Counted from the first letter of the stretch, positions 52,371-61,210 are shown. The stretch: DNA of 64,000 nt from Streptomyces alfalfae (GCF_004127445.1 NZ_QEXM01000020.1:1-64000); one strand, 5' to 3'. Numbers and translations are program-made. The notes: generated by a model not told the origin, from the sequence alone.

Positions 52371-55300
52371 ATGTCAGCACCGGCCATCGACGAAATACTC
52401 CCCCTCACCCCTCTTCAGGAGGGCATCCTGTTCCACTCCCTGGCGGAGGACGGGGCGCGCGGGCTCTACGTCGCGCAGTACACCGTCCCGCTGGAGGGCC
52501 CACTGGACGAGGCACGGCTGCGCGACGCGGTACGGCGGACGCTGGTGCGCCACCCCAATCTGCGGGCCCGCATCCACCACCGGGCCAACGGACAGCCCGT
52601 ACAGGTCGTCCCCCGTGACGTGGAGCCGCACTGGTCGGTGGCCGGCCCGGACGACGGTGACGCCGTGCTGCGCGCCGCGCGCACCGGCGGCGTCGGCGTC
52701 GAGGGCGGCCCGTTGATCCGTTTCGACCTGGTGCGCGACGGCGTCGACCGGTACCGCCTGGCGGTCACCGCGCACCACTGCGTGCTGGACGGGTGGAGCG
52801 CCTCCGTGCTGCTGCGCGAGGTCCTCGCCGGGTACGCCGGCGAGGACCTGGCGCCACCGGCGCCGTACCGCGGTTTCCTCGGCTGGCTCGCGGGGCGCGA
52901 TCGGGCGGCCGCCGAGCGGGCCTGGCGGGAGGAACTGGCGGACGCGCCGCCGACGCTGCTCGCGCCGGAGTCAGGTGCGGCGGCCGCGCGCCGGGCGACG
53001 GTCGTGCGGGAGCTCTCACCCGCGCGAACCGCCGAGCTCGGCGGGAGGATGCGGAGCTTGAACACCACCCTCACGACGGCCGTCCAAGCCGCGTGGGCGC
53101 TGGTGCTGGCGCGCCACACCGACCGGGACGACGTCACGTTCGGCTCCGTCCTCAGCGGCCGCCCGGCCGAACTGAACGGCGTCGAGGACATGGTGGGCAT
53201 GCTCGTCAACACGGTGCCCGTGCGGGTCCGGACGGGCGCCTCGGCGACCCTGGCCGACCTGCTCGCCGACGTACGGGCGCGACGGCTGGCGCTGGCCGCG
53301 CACGACCACGTGGGCCTGGGCGAGGCGGCCAGGGCCGCAGGCGTGGACGGGCCGCTGCTCGACACGACGGTGACCGTGGAGGCGGTGCCCGACGTACCGC
53401 CGTGGAGCCGTGACCTGGGCGGACTGCGGGTCGGCGAGATCGGCTGCGAGGAGACGGCGCACTACCCGGTGACGGTTGTGGTGACGCCCGGGGAGCGCCT
53501 CTCGGTGCGGGTGCACCACGACACGAGCCGCGTGCCCGCGGCTGTCGCGCGCGTCCTGGCCACTCAGCTGACACAGGTGCTCGGCGTGATCGCGGACGAT
53601 CCCCGCGCGCACCCCGGTGACATCGAGCCGTGTGACGCGCGGGAGGCAGGGCGGATGCTGGACGCGGGCAGGGGCGAACGCCTCCCGCTCCCCCAGCATC
53701 CGTGCGTGCACACGGTGTTCGCCGAACAGGCCGCCCGCGAACCGGACGCGACCGCCCTTGTCTTCGAGGGCGAGCGCGTCTCCTACGGTGAACTGGACCA
53801 GCACGCGAACCGGTTGGCCCACCACCTGATCGGCCTCGGGATCGGCCGCGGCGACTGGGTGGGGGTGCGCCTGGAGCGCGGCCCACACCTGGTGACGGCC
53901 CTTCTCGCGGCCCTCAAGTCGGGTGCCGCCTATGTGCTGCTGGACCCGGACTTCCCCGGTGCGCGGGCCGCCGAGTGCGTACGGGCGACCGGCTGCCGGA
54001 CCGTGGTGAGCGACCGCCCGCTGCCGGACGAGGTGGCGGAGCGGGACGGCCCGCGTCTCGTACGGATCGACGATCCGCGTCTCGACGAGGCGCCCCGGAC
54101 CGATCCGGGGACACCGGTCGACGGCGAGGATCCCGCCTGCGTGCTGTTCACCTCGGGGTCGCAGGGGCGGCCCAAGGGCGTGGTGGCGCCGCATCGGGCG
54201 CTCGTCGGCAGCCTCCTGGGGCAGGCGTTCGCGCGGGTGACACCGTCGGACGTCGTGCTCCAGTGCTCGCCGATGTCCTGGGACGCCTTCGCCTTCGAGT
54301 TGCTGTCCGCGCTGTTCGCGGGCGCCACGTGTGTCCTGCAGCCGGGCGGGGCGCCCGAGCCGGAAGTGGCCGTGCGGCTCATGGGCGAACACCGCGTCAC
54401 CGTGGCCCATTTCTCCTCCAGCCTCCTGAACTACCTGGTGGAGGCCCACCCTTCGGCGTTCGACACGGTCCGGCTCGTCCTGACCGGCGGCGAGGCCGCC
54501 TCCCCTGGGCACCTGGAGCGCCTGCTGCGCCGCCGCCCCGGGCTGACCCTGGTCAACGCCTACTCGCCACTGGAGTGCATGATGGTCACCGTCTACCGGC
54601 GGGTGACCCTGGAGGACTGCCTCGACGGCTCGGTCCCCCTCGGCGGACCGGTCGCCAACAAGCACTTCTACGTCCTCGACGACCACCTGCGGGTGCTGCC
54701 GCCCGGCATGGTGGGCGAGGTGTACCTCGGGGGCGTGGGCGAGGCGCACGGCTACCTGGGCGAGGCCCGGCTGACGGCCGAACGCTTCGTGGCCGACCCC
54801 TACGGGCCGCCCGGCTCGCGCATGTACCGCTCCGGGGACCTGGCCCGGTGGCGCGCCGACGGGGCCGTGGAGTACCTGGGCAGGCGCGACGACCAGGTGA
54901 AGCTGCGCGGCTTCCGGATCGAGCCCTCGGAGGTGGAGACGGCGCTGGCCCGGCACCCGGGGATCTCCGGCGCCCGGGTGCTGGTGCGCACCGAGGGGCC
55001 GGGTGACCAGCGGCTCGTCGCCTACGTGGTGCCGCATGGCGGTACGCCTGCGGAGCCGGAGGAGCTGCGCGCGCACGCGGCCGCCGCGCTGCCCGAGCAC
55101 CTGCGGCCGGTGGCGTACGTGACGCTGGAGCGGTTCCCCACAACGCCCAACGGGAAGCTGGACCGCCGGGCCCTGCCCCCTCCGGAGTACGGCTCGGCGG
55201 CCGCGTCCTCGCCGGCTCCGGACGATCCCGTGCGGGCGCGGCTGTGCGTGCTGTTCGCCGAGGTGCTGGGCGTCGAACGGGTCGGTGCGGACGACGACTT

Positions 55301-55448
55301 CTTCCGTCTGGGCGGTCACTCGATCCTGGCCCTGCGCCTGCTGGGCCGGATCAAGGCGGAGTTCGGCCACGAGGTGCGGCTGCGCACGCTGCTGCGCCAT
55401 CCGTCCGTGGCCGGCGTGGCCGGCGAACTGGCGGCGGCGCCGGGCTGA
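52371..55448 (+). CDS. NRPS elongation module C-A-T
   Basis: A 1025-residue enzyme. Condensation domain (1-~440) with HHCVLDGWSAS (H135-H136). Adenylation domain (~455-935) with FTSGSQGRPKG, SWDAFAFELLSALFAG and YRSGDLARWRADG. Its core motif, normally YGPTE, reads NAYSPLECMMV. Carrier domain (~945-1020) with DDDFFRLGGHSILALRLL. Hand-read code D-A-F-H-L-G-A-M-V-K suggests an aliphatic residue (Val/Ile/Leu-like). Placed 75 bp after the A-T gene in the same operon. Confidence 0.93.
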   Translation: MSAPAIDEILPLTPLQEGILFHSLAEDGARGLYVAQYTVPLEGPLDEARLRDAVRRTLVRHPNLRARIHHRANGQPVQVVPRDVEPHWSVAGPDDGDAVLRAARTGGVGVEGGPLIRFDLVRDGVDRYRLAVTAHHCVLDGWSASVLLREVLAGYAGEDLAPPAPYRGFLGWLAGRDRAAAERAWREELADAPPTLLAPESGAAAARRATVVRELSPARTAELGGRMRSLNTTLTTAVQAAWALVLARHTDRDDVTFGSVLSGRPAELNGVEDMVGMLVNTVPVRVRTGASATLADLLADVRARRLALAAHDHVGLGEAARAAGVDGPLLDTTVTVEAVPDVPPWSRDLGGLRVGEIGCEETAHYPVTVVVTPGERLSVRVHHDTSRVPAAVARVLATQLTQVLGVIADDPRAHPGDIEPCDAREAGRMLDAGRGERLPLPQHPCVHTVFAEQAAREPDATALVFEGERVSYGELDQHANRLAHHLIGLGIGRGDWVGVRLERGPHLVTALLAALKSGAAYVLLDPDFPGARAAECVRATGCRTVVSDRPLPDEVAERDGPRLVRIDDPRLDEAPRTDPGTPVDGEDPACVLFTSGSQGRPKGVVAPHRALVGSLLGQAFARVTPSDVVLQCSPMSWDAFAFELLSALFAGATCVLQPGGAPEPEVAVRLMGEHRVTVAHFSSSLLNYLVEAHPSAFDTVRLVLTGGEAASPGHLERLLRRRPGLTLVNAYSPLECMMVTVYRRVTLEDCLDGSVPLGGPVANKHFYVLDDHLRVLPPGMVGEVYLGGVGEAHGYLGEARLTAERFVADPYGPPGSRMYRSGDLARWRADGAVEYLGRRDDQVKLRGFRIEPSEVETALARHPGISGARVLVRTEGPGDQRLVAYVVPHGGTPAEPEELRAHAAAALPEHLRPVAYVTLERFPTTPNGKLDRRALPPPEYGSAAASSPAPDDPVRARLCVLFAEVLGVERVGADDDFFRLGGHSILALRLLGRIKAEFGHEVRLRTLLRHPSVAGVAGELAAAPG

Positions 55449-55483
55449 CACGGGCACGGTGCCGCCCGGGCCTGGAGCGGACT

Positions 55484-55519
55484 GCGGGACCGCCGCGCGT
55501 CGGCGCGCGGCGGTCCCGC
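55484..55519. terminator. Strong hairpin after the C-A-T NRPS gene
   Basis: A 16-bp perfect stem (left arm GCGGGACCGCCGCGCG) with a TCGG loop, the first of two tandem hairpins between convergent operons. Confidence 0.88.
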
Positions 55520-55532
55520 CGTGCGTCCCGCC

Positions 55533-55589
55533 CCCACCCCCACGCGCGCCCCGCCGGATGGGTCCCGGCGGGGCGCGCGTGGGGGTGGG
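55533..55589. terminator. Second, 25-bp hairpin between convergent operons
   Basis: A 25-bp perfect G/C-rich stem with a 7-base loop. It starts 13 bp after the first hairpin and ends 21 bp before the ATP-grasp stop. Confidence 0.88.
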
Positions 55590-55609
55590 TCCGGGGTGGG
55601 TGGTCCGGG

Positions 55610-56866
55610 TCAGGCGCCGGCCAGCGCGTCCTGCTCGGTCGCGATGACGATGCGCTCGGACGCCGTACGGGCCGTGCGTTCGGCGCCCCGGCCGTCCGGC
55701 CCGGTGGCGATCACGAAGCCGGAGCGCTCCCAGGAACTGCGGATCGGTTCGACGTGCGAGCCCACGGCGACGGAGACGGCGACGTCGCGCACGCCCGCCG
55801 TGGACCGGGCCTCGTCGATCCCGCTGACGGACGTGACGCGGCCGGGCCGGACACCCAAGAAGCGGATGGCTGCGCCTTGTGGCCGCCGTGGTGCCGCAGC
55901 GGGCTCCTGCCCGGCCGCGATGCGGAACCAGTTGCGCAACAGGTCCCAGTCGTAGGCGAGTTCGATGAGCCTGTGGATCTGGTCGCCGGGCAGCCTCGCG
56001 GCGCACTCCACCAGGTGCGGCATCCCGTCCTCGATGATCCACTCGCCGTGCATGACGCCGGTACGGAATCCGGACGCGCGGGCCAGGGCCAGCATGCTGG
56101 CGCTCAGCGATTCGCGTACGCCGCCCTCGGGCGGAGCCGGGACGACGTGTCCCATCTCCACCGGGTGGACGCCACCGAGCAGACGCTTGGCGGTCACGTT
56201 ACAGAACAGCGCGGCGCCGTCGCGCAGCAGCAGCTCGACGCTGAACTCCTCGCCCAGGAGCCGTCGTTCGGCCAGGCACGGGGAGGGCGCCCCGTCCAGG
56301 CGCATGGTCCCCCCGATGACGTTGCGCGCGGTGGTGTGCCGCCAGGCCGCCGCCACGTCCGCGCCGGGTTCGAGGACAAGGACGCCTTCGCTGGACTGGA
56401 GGGTGGCAGGCTTGAGGACGAACCCGTCGGGGCACCCGGCGGCGAATTCCGCCGCTTCGGCCGCGTCGGACACCTCTCTCCAGGTGGGCTGGGGGATGCC
56501 CGCCTCGTCGGCGAGCCGTCGCTGACGGCGCTTGTCGCGAAAGGTCCGGGCGGCCTCGGCGCCGGGGCCGGGCAGACCCCAGGCGTCGGCGAGCACCGCT
56601 GCGGCCACGACGCCGTAGTCGTTTCCCGGCAGCACGGCACTGACACCGGGCGGCGGGGCGACGAGGGCGGGCAGCCGGTCCGCGTCGGTCTGCACCGGGG
56701 CGGGCAGGACGTCGGCGAAGCAGGCGATCTCGCCGGTGCGGTCACGGGCGCCTCGCACGGCGAGGACTTCCGGTTCGTCCATGACGAGGACGCTGTCCGG
56801 CGCCAGGAAGCCGTCGAGGACGCGCAGCAGGTCCGCGCTGTATCCCACCAGGAGGTATGCGGGCAT
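55610..56866 (-). CDS. ATP-grasp ligase (L-amino acid ligase-like)
   Basis: A 418-residue protein. N-terminal Rossmann-like part (AYLLVGYSADLLRVLDGFLA), central nucleotide-binding part (TFRDKRRQRRLADEAGIPQP, GFVLKPATLQSSEGVLVL) and metal/ATP site (EFSVELLLRDGAALF, GMPHLVECAARLPGDQI). It matches the carboxylate-amine ligase group that includes dipeptide-forming BacD-type enzymes. It could join an extra amino acid or amine to the NRPS product or a precursor. Third gene of the AsnRS-like/LuxR/ATP-grasp operon. Confidence 0.88.
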   Translation of the reverse strand: MPAYLLVGYSADLLRVLDGFLAPDSVLVMDEPEVLAVRGARDRTGEIACFADVLPAPVQTDADRLPALVAPPPGVSAVLPGNDYGVVAAAVLADAWGLPGPGAEAARTFRDKRRQRRLADEAGIPQPTWREVSDAAEAAEFAAGCPDGFVLKPATLQSSEGVLVLEPGADVAAAWRHTTARNVIGGTMRLDGAPSPCLAERRLLGEEFSVELLLRDGAALFCNVTAKRLLGGVHPVEMGHVVPAPPEGGVRESLSASMLALARASGFRTGVMHGEWIIEDGMPHLVECAARLPGDQIHRLIELAYDWDLLRNWFRIAAGQEPAAAPRRPQGAAIRFLGVRPGRVTSVSGIDEARSTAGVRDVAVSVAVGSHVEPIRSSWERSGFVIATGPDGRGAERTARTASERIVIATEQDALAGA

Positions 56867-56878
56867 GATCGGTCCCTT

Positions 56879-57790
56879 TCAGATCTCTCCGGGGCACAGT
56901 TCGCCGTGCTGGACGCCGCAGCCCAGAGCCGCCTGCATGAGCAGGACCGCTTCGAGTCGGTTGCGCACGCACAGCTTGGTCAGGGCGTGGGAGACGTGGC
57001 TCTTGATGGTGGCCGGGGAGACGACGAGGCAGTCGGACACCTCGCCGGTCGACATCCCCTCCGCGAGCAGGGTCAGCACCTCCCGTTCCCGTCGGGTCAG
57101 GCAGCGCAGCCGGACCGCGAGATCACGGCCGGCGTCCGCGGGCTGCATGGCCACGCAGAGTCCGACGAGATCAGGCGAGAGCACGATGTGCCCGGTCGCG
57201 GCGGCGGCAGCGGCTTGCGGCAGGTGGGACAGCGCCCAGTCCTTGCTCAGGCAGCCCGAGGTGCCCGAGGCCAGGGCGGCGTCCAGCCGGTGCTTGGACC
57301 AGTCGACGCCCACCAGGAGGGTCCTGCCGCCGCGGCGGTTGACGTCCTGGGCCTTGAGGACGTGGTTCTCCAACGGTCCGGAGACCAGGATCGTCAGGTC
57401 CGCCCGGTGCAGCGGCCACTCCGCGGCCGGGCGGCGGCTGTCGCCGGTGGCGACCAGGCTGACCTGGTCGTCCGCGTGCAGGGTGCCGCCGAAGACCTGG
57501 CGGGAGACCGGGTCCCCGTCGACCAGGAGGACACGGGGTGGTTCGGCGGAGGGCGGGGCGGCCGGCGCGAACACCTGCGCAGGTGCGGGCGCCGTGGCGA
57601 GCTCGGCGGTGGCGGGTCCTCCCGTGGTGGCCGCTTCGGCCGGCCCCACGGGGCCGGCCCCTTTTACGACGGGTCCGGCCGGGCGCGAGGGGAGGCGGGG
57701 AAGGTTGTCGAGGAGCGCGGCGGCGGGGAGCATTCCGCCCCACGCGCTCGCGCCGGTCTCGCGCGGGGGGTGGCTCGTGATACGGGTCAT
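56879..57790 (-). CDS. LuxR-type regulator with degenerate receiver domain
   Basis: A 303-residue protein. After an Ala/Pro-rich N-terminus, residues ~95-210 resemble a response-regulator receiver (PPRVLLVDGDPVSRQVFGGT), but the phosphorylation-site strand reads ADLTILVSGPLEN with no Asp. Residues ~235-295 are a LuxR HTH: LRCLTRREREVLTLLAEGMS, then SPATIKSHVSHALTKLCVRN. It is probably a phosphorylation-independent activator of the cluster and a candidate ligand for the TTCCG/CCGGAA boxes. Located 16 bp after the AsnRS-like gene. Confidence 0.87.
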   Translation of the reverse strand: MTRITSHPPRETGASAWGGMLPAAALLDNLPRLPSRPAGPVVKGAGPVGPAEAATTGGPATAELATAPAPAQVFAPAAPPSAEPPRVLLVDGDPVSRQVFGGTLHADDQVSLVATGDSRRPAAEWPLHRADLTILVSGPLENHVLKAQDVNRRGGRTLLVGVDWSKHRLDAALASGTSGCLSKDWALSHLPQAAAAAATGHIVLSPDLVGLCVAMQPADAGRDLAVRLRCLTRREREVLTLLAEGMSTGEVSDCLVVSPATIKSHVSHALTKLCVRNRLEAVLLMQAALGCGVQHGELCPGEI

Positions 57791-57806
57791 CGCGGCACCT
57801 CCGCGG

Positions 57807-58811
57807 TCAGGGCGAGACGACACCGGGAAGCTTCGGGAAGGCGGTGGTCTGCCACACGTAGTCGGCGCCCACCAGGTAGCGGGTGAAGCGCTGGACACCG
57901 AGCCCGAAGCCCGCGCTCGGCGGTATGCCCTTCTTCACCTCGTCCAGGTACCAGCCGTACTTGGCGGGGTTCTCCCCCGTCTCGCGCATCCGGGTGATCA
58001 GACGCCGGTAGTCCGACTCGCGTTCGCCGCCGCTGATGACCTCGCCGTAGCCCTCCGGCATCAGGAGGTCGAACGTCCGCAGCACGCCCGGCCGTTGACT
58101 GTCCTCTCGCTCCAGGAAGACGCGTGAGCCCTTGGGGTAGTCGGTCAGGAACACGGGGCGGCCGCTGCCCTCGGAGAGGAGGCGCTCGCCTTCCCAGTCG
58201 ATCTCGGCCGCCGCGCTCTGGGCATGGCCGCCGTCGACGAGACGGGTGACGGCGTCCGTGTGAGCGAGCCGTTCGAACGGGGCCGCGAGCATCGCCCGCA
58301 GCGCGTCCACGTCGCGCCCCAGGTCGCGCAGCGCCGGTTCGCACTCGGCGACGACCGCTCGGGTAGCGGTGGCGATCAGCTCCTCGGCCAGGTCCATCAC
58401 TTGTTCGCGGCTGGTGTGCGCCATCTCGATGTCCAGCTGATGGAACTCCGCGAGATGGCGCTGGGTGGAGCAGGTCTCCAGTGGCTCCATCCGTACGTTC
58501 GGAGCGACGTAGAAGATCTTGTCGTAGGCGAGCAAGGCCGCCTGCTTGTAGACGAAGGCGCTCGTCATGAGTTTGTAGCGGTGGCCGTAGAAGTCGACGT
58601 CGACCTGTTTGGCGCCGCGAATTCCGGGGTCGGTGACCGGGCCGATGACGGGAGGGAGGAGTTCCACGAATCCGGCTTCGTACAGGAATTCCCGGGCATG
58701 CCGCAGAAATAAGTTCTGCAGGCGGAGAATCCGGCGGGTGCTGTCGGAGCTGAGGTGTGCTCGTGGCCCGGGCGGGAGGTGCGCGCCAACCAAGACTGCG
58801 GGTGCTGACAT
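57807..58811 (-). CDS. AsnRS/AspRS-like class II synthetase core without anticodon domain
   Basis: A 334-residue class II aminoacyl-tRNA-synthetase catalytic core. Motif 2 region VRMEPLETCSTQRHLAEFHQ, then LDIEMAHTSREQVMDLAEEL; motif 3 region PPSAGFGLGVQRFTRYLVGA, where the usual acidic residue before Arg is Gln. LTDYPKGSRVFLEREDSQRP matches the Asn/Asp subgroup. The N-terminal OB-fold anticodon domain is absent. Archaeal relatives of this shape make asparagine. Here it may make an amide, an adenylate or an aminoacyl donor for the pathway. First gene of its operon; box B is 78 bp upstream. Confidence 0.85.
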   Translation of the reverse strand: MSAPAVLVGAHLPPGPRAHLSSDSTRRILRLQNLFLRHAREFLYEAGFVELLPPVIGPVTDPGIRGAKQVDVDFYGHRYKLMTSAFVYKQAALLAYDKIFYVAPNVRMEPLETCSTQRHLAEFHQLDIEMAHTSREQVMDLAEELIATATRAVVAECEPALRDLGRDVDALRAMLAAPFERLAHTDAVTRLVDGGHAQSAAAEIDWEGERLLSEGSGRPVFLTDYPKGSRVFLEREDSQRPGVLRTFDLLMPEGYGEVISGGERESDYRRLITRMRETGENPAKYGWYLDEVKKGIPPSAGFGLGVQRFTRYLVGADYVWQTTAFPKLPGVVSP

Positions 58812-58888
58812 TCTTCGTGCTCCCTCTTTCGCTAAAGGGTCAGGGAAGAACTTCGCCTGATCCACGCTAGGGGAGGGAAGTGACCGGT

Positions 58889-58907
58889 CCGGAATTTTCC
58901 GGCGGAA
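58889..58907. promoter_or_regulatory. Cluster box B before the AsnRS-like operon
   Basis: On the minus strand TTCCGCCGGAAAATTCCGG; core palindrome CCGGAA-TT-TTCCGG. Compared with box A the order TTCCG, CCGGAA, TTCCGG is identical, with one base fewer and one base more in the two spacers. Confidence 0.65.
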
Positions 58908-59054
58908 TATAACCGGAACTCTGCCGACAGGACGACCGGCTCGCGGGCAGGTGGGCGCGCCCTGCGGACGTACCACTCGGGAGTGGGGTCTGCGCAGGGC
59001 GCGCGGGAGCGTCACGGCCGGGCGCCGGTGTATCGCCGGGGCGCGTCCGTGCAC

Positions 59055-59735
59055 TCAGCGGGTGCGACGTTCCATGTATGCGGTGCCGCCGTCGACGGCG
59101 GCCAACCGCCAGCCGTCGCGGGCCACCTCCGTGAGAACACCGGTGGCACCGGGGCCGGACCCCTCGGGGAGCGGCACGGCCCTGTACTCGTAGGCGCAGG
59201 TGAGCGCGGGGCGCCGCACATCCGGTGCACCGGCTGGTTCCGCGTCCCTGTCGTCCCCGTCCGCGCCGGTTCCGGCAGCGGCCGGCCGGGCCGTCCCAGC
59301 GAGGGCTCCCGGGTCGGTATCGGGGCGCGTTCCCTTGGTGGAGGCGGGAGAGGTGAGCGGGATCGATCCCTGACCGAGCGAGGAACCGGACAACCGTGGT
59401 CCCTGTTCGGGGAGTCCATGAGCGTCGTGAAAGGGCTCCCCCGGGGCGGTGGGCCGTCCGAAGTCCGGCGGACCGACGCCGCCCGGACTTCCGTGCGGGC
59501 CTTCACGTTCCCCTTCCACGGCGAGTTTCAGCAACCGGTACCGAGTGGACCCGTCGATACGCAGAGCGTCGGCCAGCAGCTGGACGGTCTCTTTGCGCGG
59601 ATGGCGCACATGACCTTTCTCCAGGTTTCTTATCGCGCGGGAACTGATGGTGGAGAGGTCGGCCAACTGCTGCTGGGTGATGCCTGAACGCAGTCTGGTG
59701 CGCATCAGCATTTCGGCGAACTGAAGGTTTTCCAT
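59055..59735 (-). CDS. XRE-family regulator with a C-terminal DUF4177-like tail
   Basis: A 226-residue protein. The N-terminal HTH is LMRTRLRSGITQQQLADLST, then ISSRAIRNLEKGHVRHPRKE. A long Gly/Pro/Thr-rich linker follows, then a compact C-terminal domain (CAYEYRAVPLPEGSGPGATG, VLTEVARDGWRLAAVDGGTA) that resembles DUF4177. ATG 59735 has GGAGTG upstream. It lies at the cluster edge in the same direction as the AsnRS-like operon and may be a pathway regulator. Confidence 0.82.
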   Translation of the reverse strand: MENLQFAEMLMRTRLRSGITQQQLADLSTISSRAIRNLEKGHVRHPRKETVQLLADALRIDGSTRYRLLKLAVEGEREGPHGSPGGVGPPDFGRPTAPGEPFHDAHGLPEQGPRLSGSSLGQGSIPLTSPASTKGTRPDTDPGALAGTARPAAAGTGADGDDRDAEPAGAPDVRRPALTCAYEYRAVPLPEGSGPGATGVLTEVARDGWRLAAVDGGTAYMERRTR

Positions 59736-60497
59736 GAGGTCACTCCGACATCTCGTGGACCATACTTCCCCGGATCCGGTACGCGGCCTCCGGCGTCGCC
59801 GCGCTCGGCGCATCCGGCGGCGCCGCTTCCCACCATAGGAAGCGCGCTGCCGGGCCTCCACGTCACGACCGTCACACGCCTACGCTTCGCGACAACCTTC
59901 CAGCGGCCGACGTCCCCTCCCCGTATGCACAGGTGGGACGCCGCTCCCCAGCCACGGATCCATTCGGCTGACCGAACGGGCAAGAGGCGCCCGAACGGCC
60001 CGCCCGCACCACGCGCCCGACCGGGCCCAGGCCGTCGCACCCTGTCTGAGCTGCGGGATGGGCGACCCGGCAGTGCGGCACCGGCGACAGACACCGAACG
60101 GCGCCCGCTCACCAATGCAAAATCTGCCAAATGGCCGATTACCTGTGCTAGTTGGTCATACATGGGAATGCGAGTGCCGAGCAGCACCCCTTCAGCCCGC
60201 CTCGACGCGTTTGCGTACGCCGCCGGCCGCCCTCCCCACCAGACATCGGCCTGTCTGCAGGTCAGACAGCCTTCGAACTGCTGACCCCTCACCCGGCCGC
60301 CCAGGTCGCGGCCCGGCCACCGCCCTACGCCGGCCCTCGCACCACCGAGGCCGTCAGCGGCTGCCCTTCGTACTGATCCGGGAATAGCACCACGAATATC
60401 AGGATGCGATGTTGTCCTGCGCGACATCCTCGACGAACGGGCCGACGACGGGCGACGGACCGACCGGCACGCCCGAGACCGCCACGGCCATGTCCGG
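59736..60497. other. Gene-free stretch at the right cluster border
   Basis: About 760 bp. The part near 59740-59800 must hold the XRE promoter (ACTTCCCCGGATCCGG at 59763-59778 is a loose relative of the cluster box). An A/T-richer stretch at 60115-60170 may hold a promoter, but no gene follows it. No supported coding frame. Confidence 0.45.
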
Positions 60498-61210
60498 TCA
60501 CGATTCACGGGCGGCTCTGTCACCCGTTGACGCCACGCACTCCCGGAGCACCGGTTCCAGGCGCAGCTGGGTGTCCTCGCGGTCGAAGACTTGGAGGGTG
60601 CCGAGAAAGTCGACGATCAGCCGTGCCTCGTCCTCGTCATCGATCTTGAGCGCGACGGCGGTCGCCGCGCCTTCCAGGTCGAAGAGGCCGTCCTTGAACT
60701 CGTCGGGGAGGGCCCGGTATCCGGCGGCCGGCAGGGGATCCTCGCACACGCCGGTGGCCTCGGCGGATGCGCGGGCCTCGACCCGGTCCGCGCGGAGGTC
60801 GGCCAGACGACGCAGCACCTCGTCGGGGTCACTCCATTCCTCGCGCAGGCGGTGGGCTCGGTCCACCAGGAGCGGCCAGCCGCCGGTCAGTTCGTGGAGA
60901 CGGTCCAGGCGGCCCTCCGCAGGGGACACGTTGACGCGCTGGGCCCAGCAGCGCAGGCTGCGGTGGTCACGCCTACGCAGCACTACCGGGGCGGCCGAGG
61001 TGGGCTCGGTTTCCGTCAGCAGGGAGCGCCATAGGGCGAGCTGAGCGGGGTCGGCGACGAGGACGACCCCGCGGGTGACCCCCGGAGTGGCGGGCAGTGG
61101 CGTCTCTGCCAGGTCGACGGCTTCGCGACAGGTCTCAGCACGGACCGGCTCCCGGTAGTTGATGAAGGCGCTGATGACGACCCGTCGTTCTCGGGCGCGT
61201 CCGCCAGAGC
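60498..61210 (-). pseudogene. C-terminal part of an ATPase/winged-helix protein, truncated
   Basis: About 230 residues on the minus strand: VTRGVVLVADPAQLALWRSL, then VVLRRRDHRSLRCWAQRV and RLHELTGGWPLLVDRAHRLR, a pattern seen in the lid of STAND/AAA-type ATPases, and an acidic winged-helix-like end (IVDFLGTLQVFDREDTQLRL). No nucleotide-binding loop or convincing start is present; the frame runs into the pirin gene region. A GTG start near 61210 is possible, so a short real gene cannot be excluded. Confidence 0.5.

Noticed and set aside
52966..56042. A ~1000-codon minus-strand frame opposite the C-A-T NRPS
   Set aside because: Arg/Gly/His-rich shadow of a coding strand with clear NRPS motifs.
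55244..57886. An 880-codon plus-strand open frame through the hairpins and ATP-grasp region
   Set aside because: It starts inside the NRPS carrier domain, crosses both terminators and has no recognisable domain.
34287..59735. Firm assignment of the cluster to amastatin or another known peptide
   Set aside because: The residue order is only suggestive, specificity codes were aligned by eye, and only one aliphatic module is present. Kept as a hypothesis.
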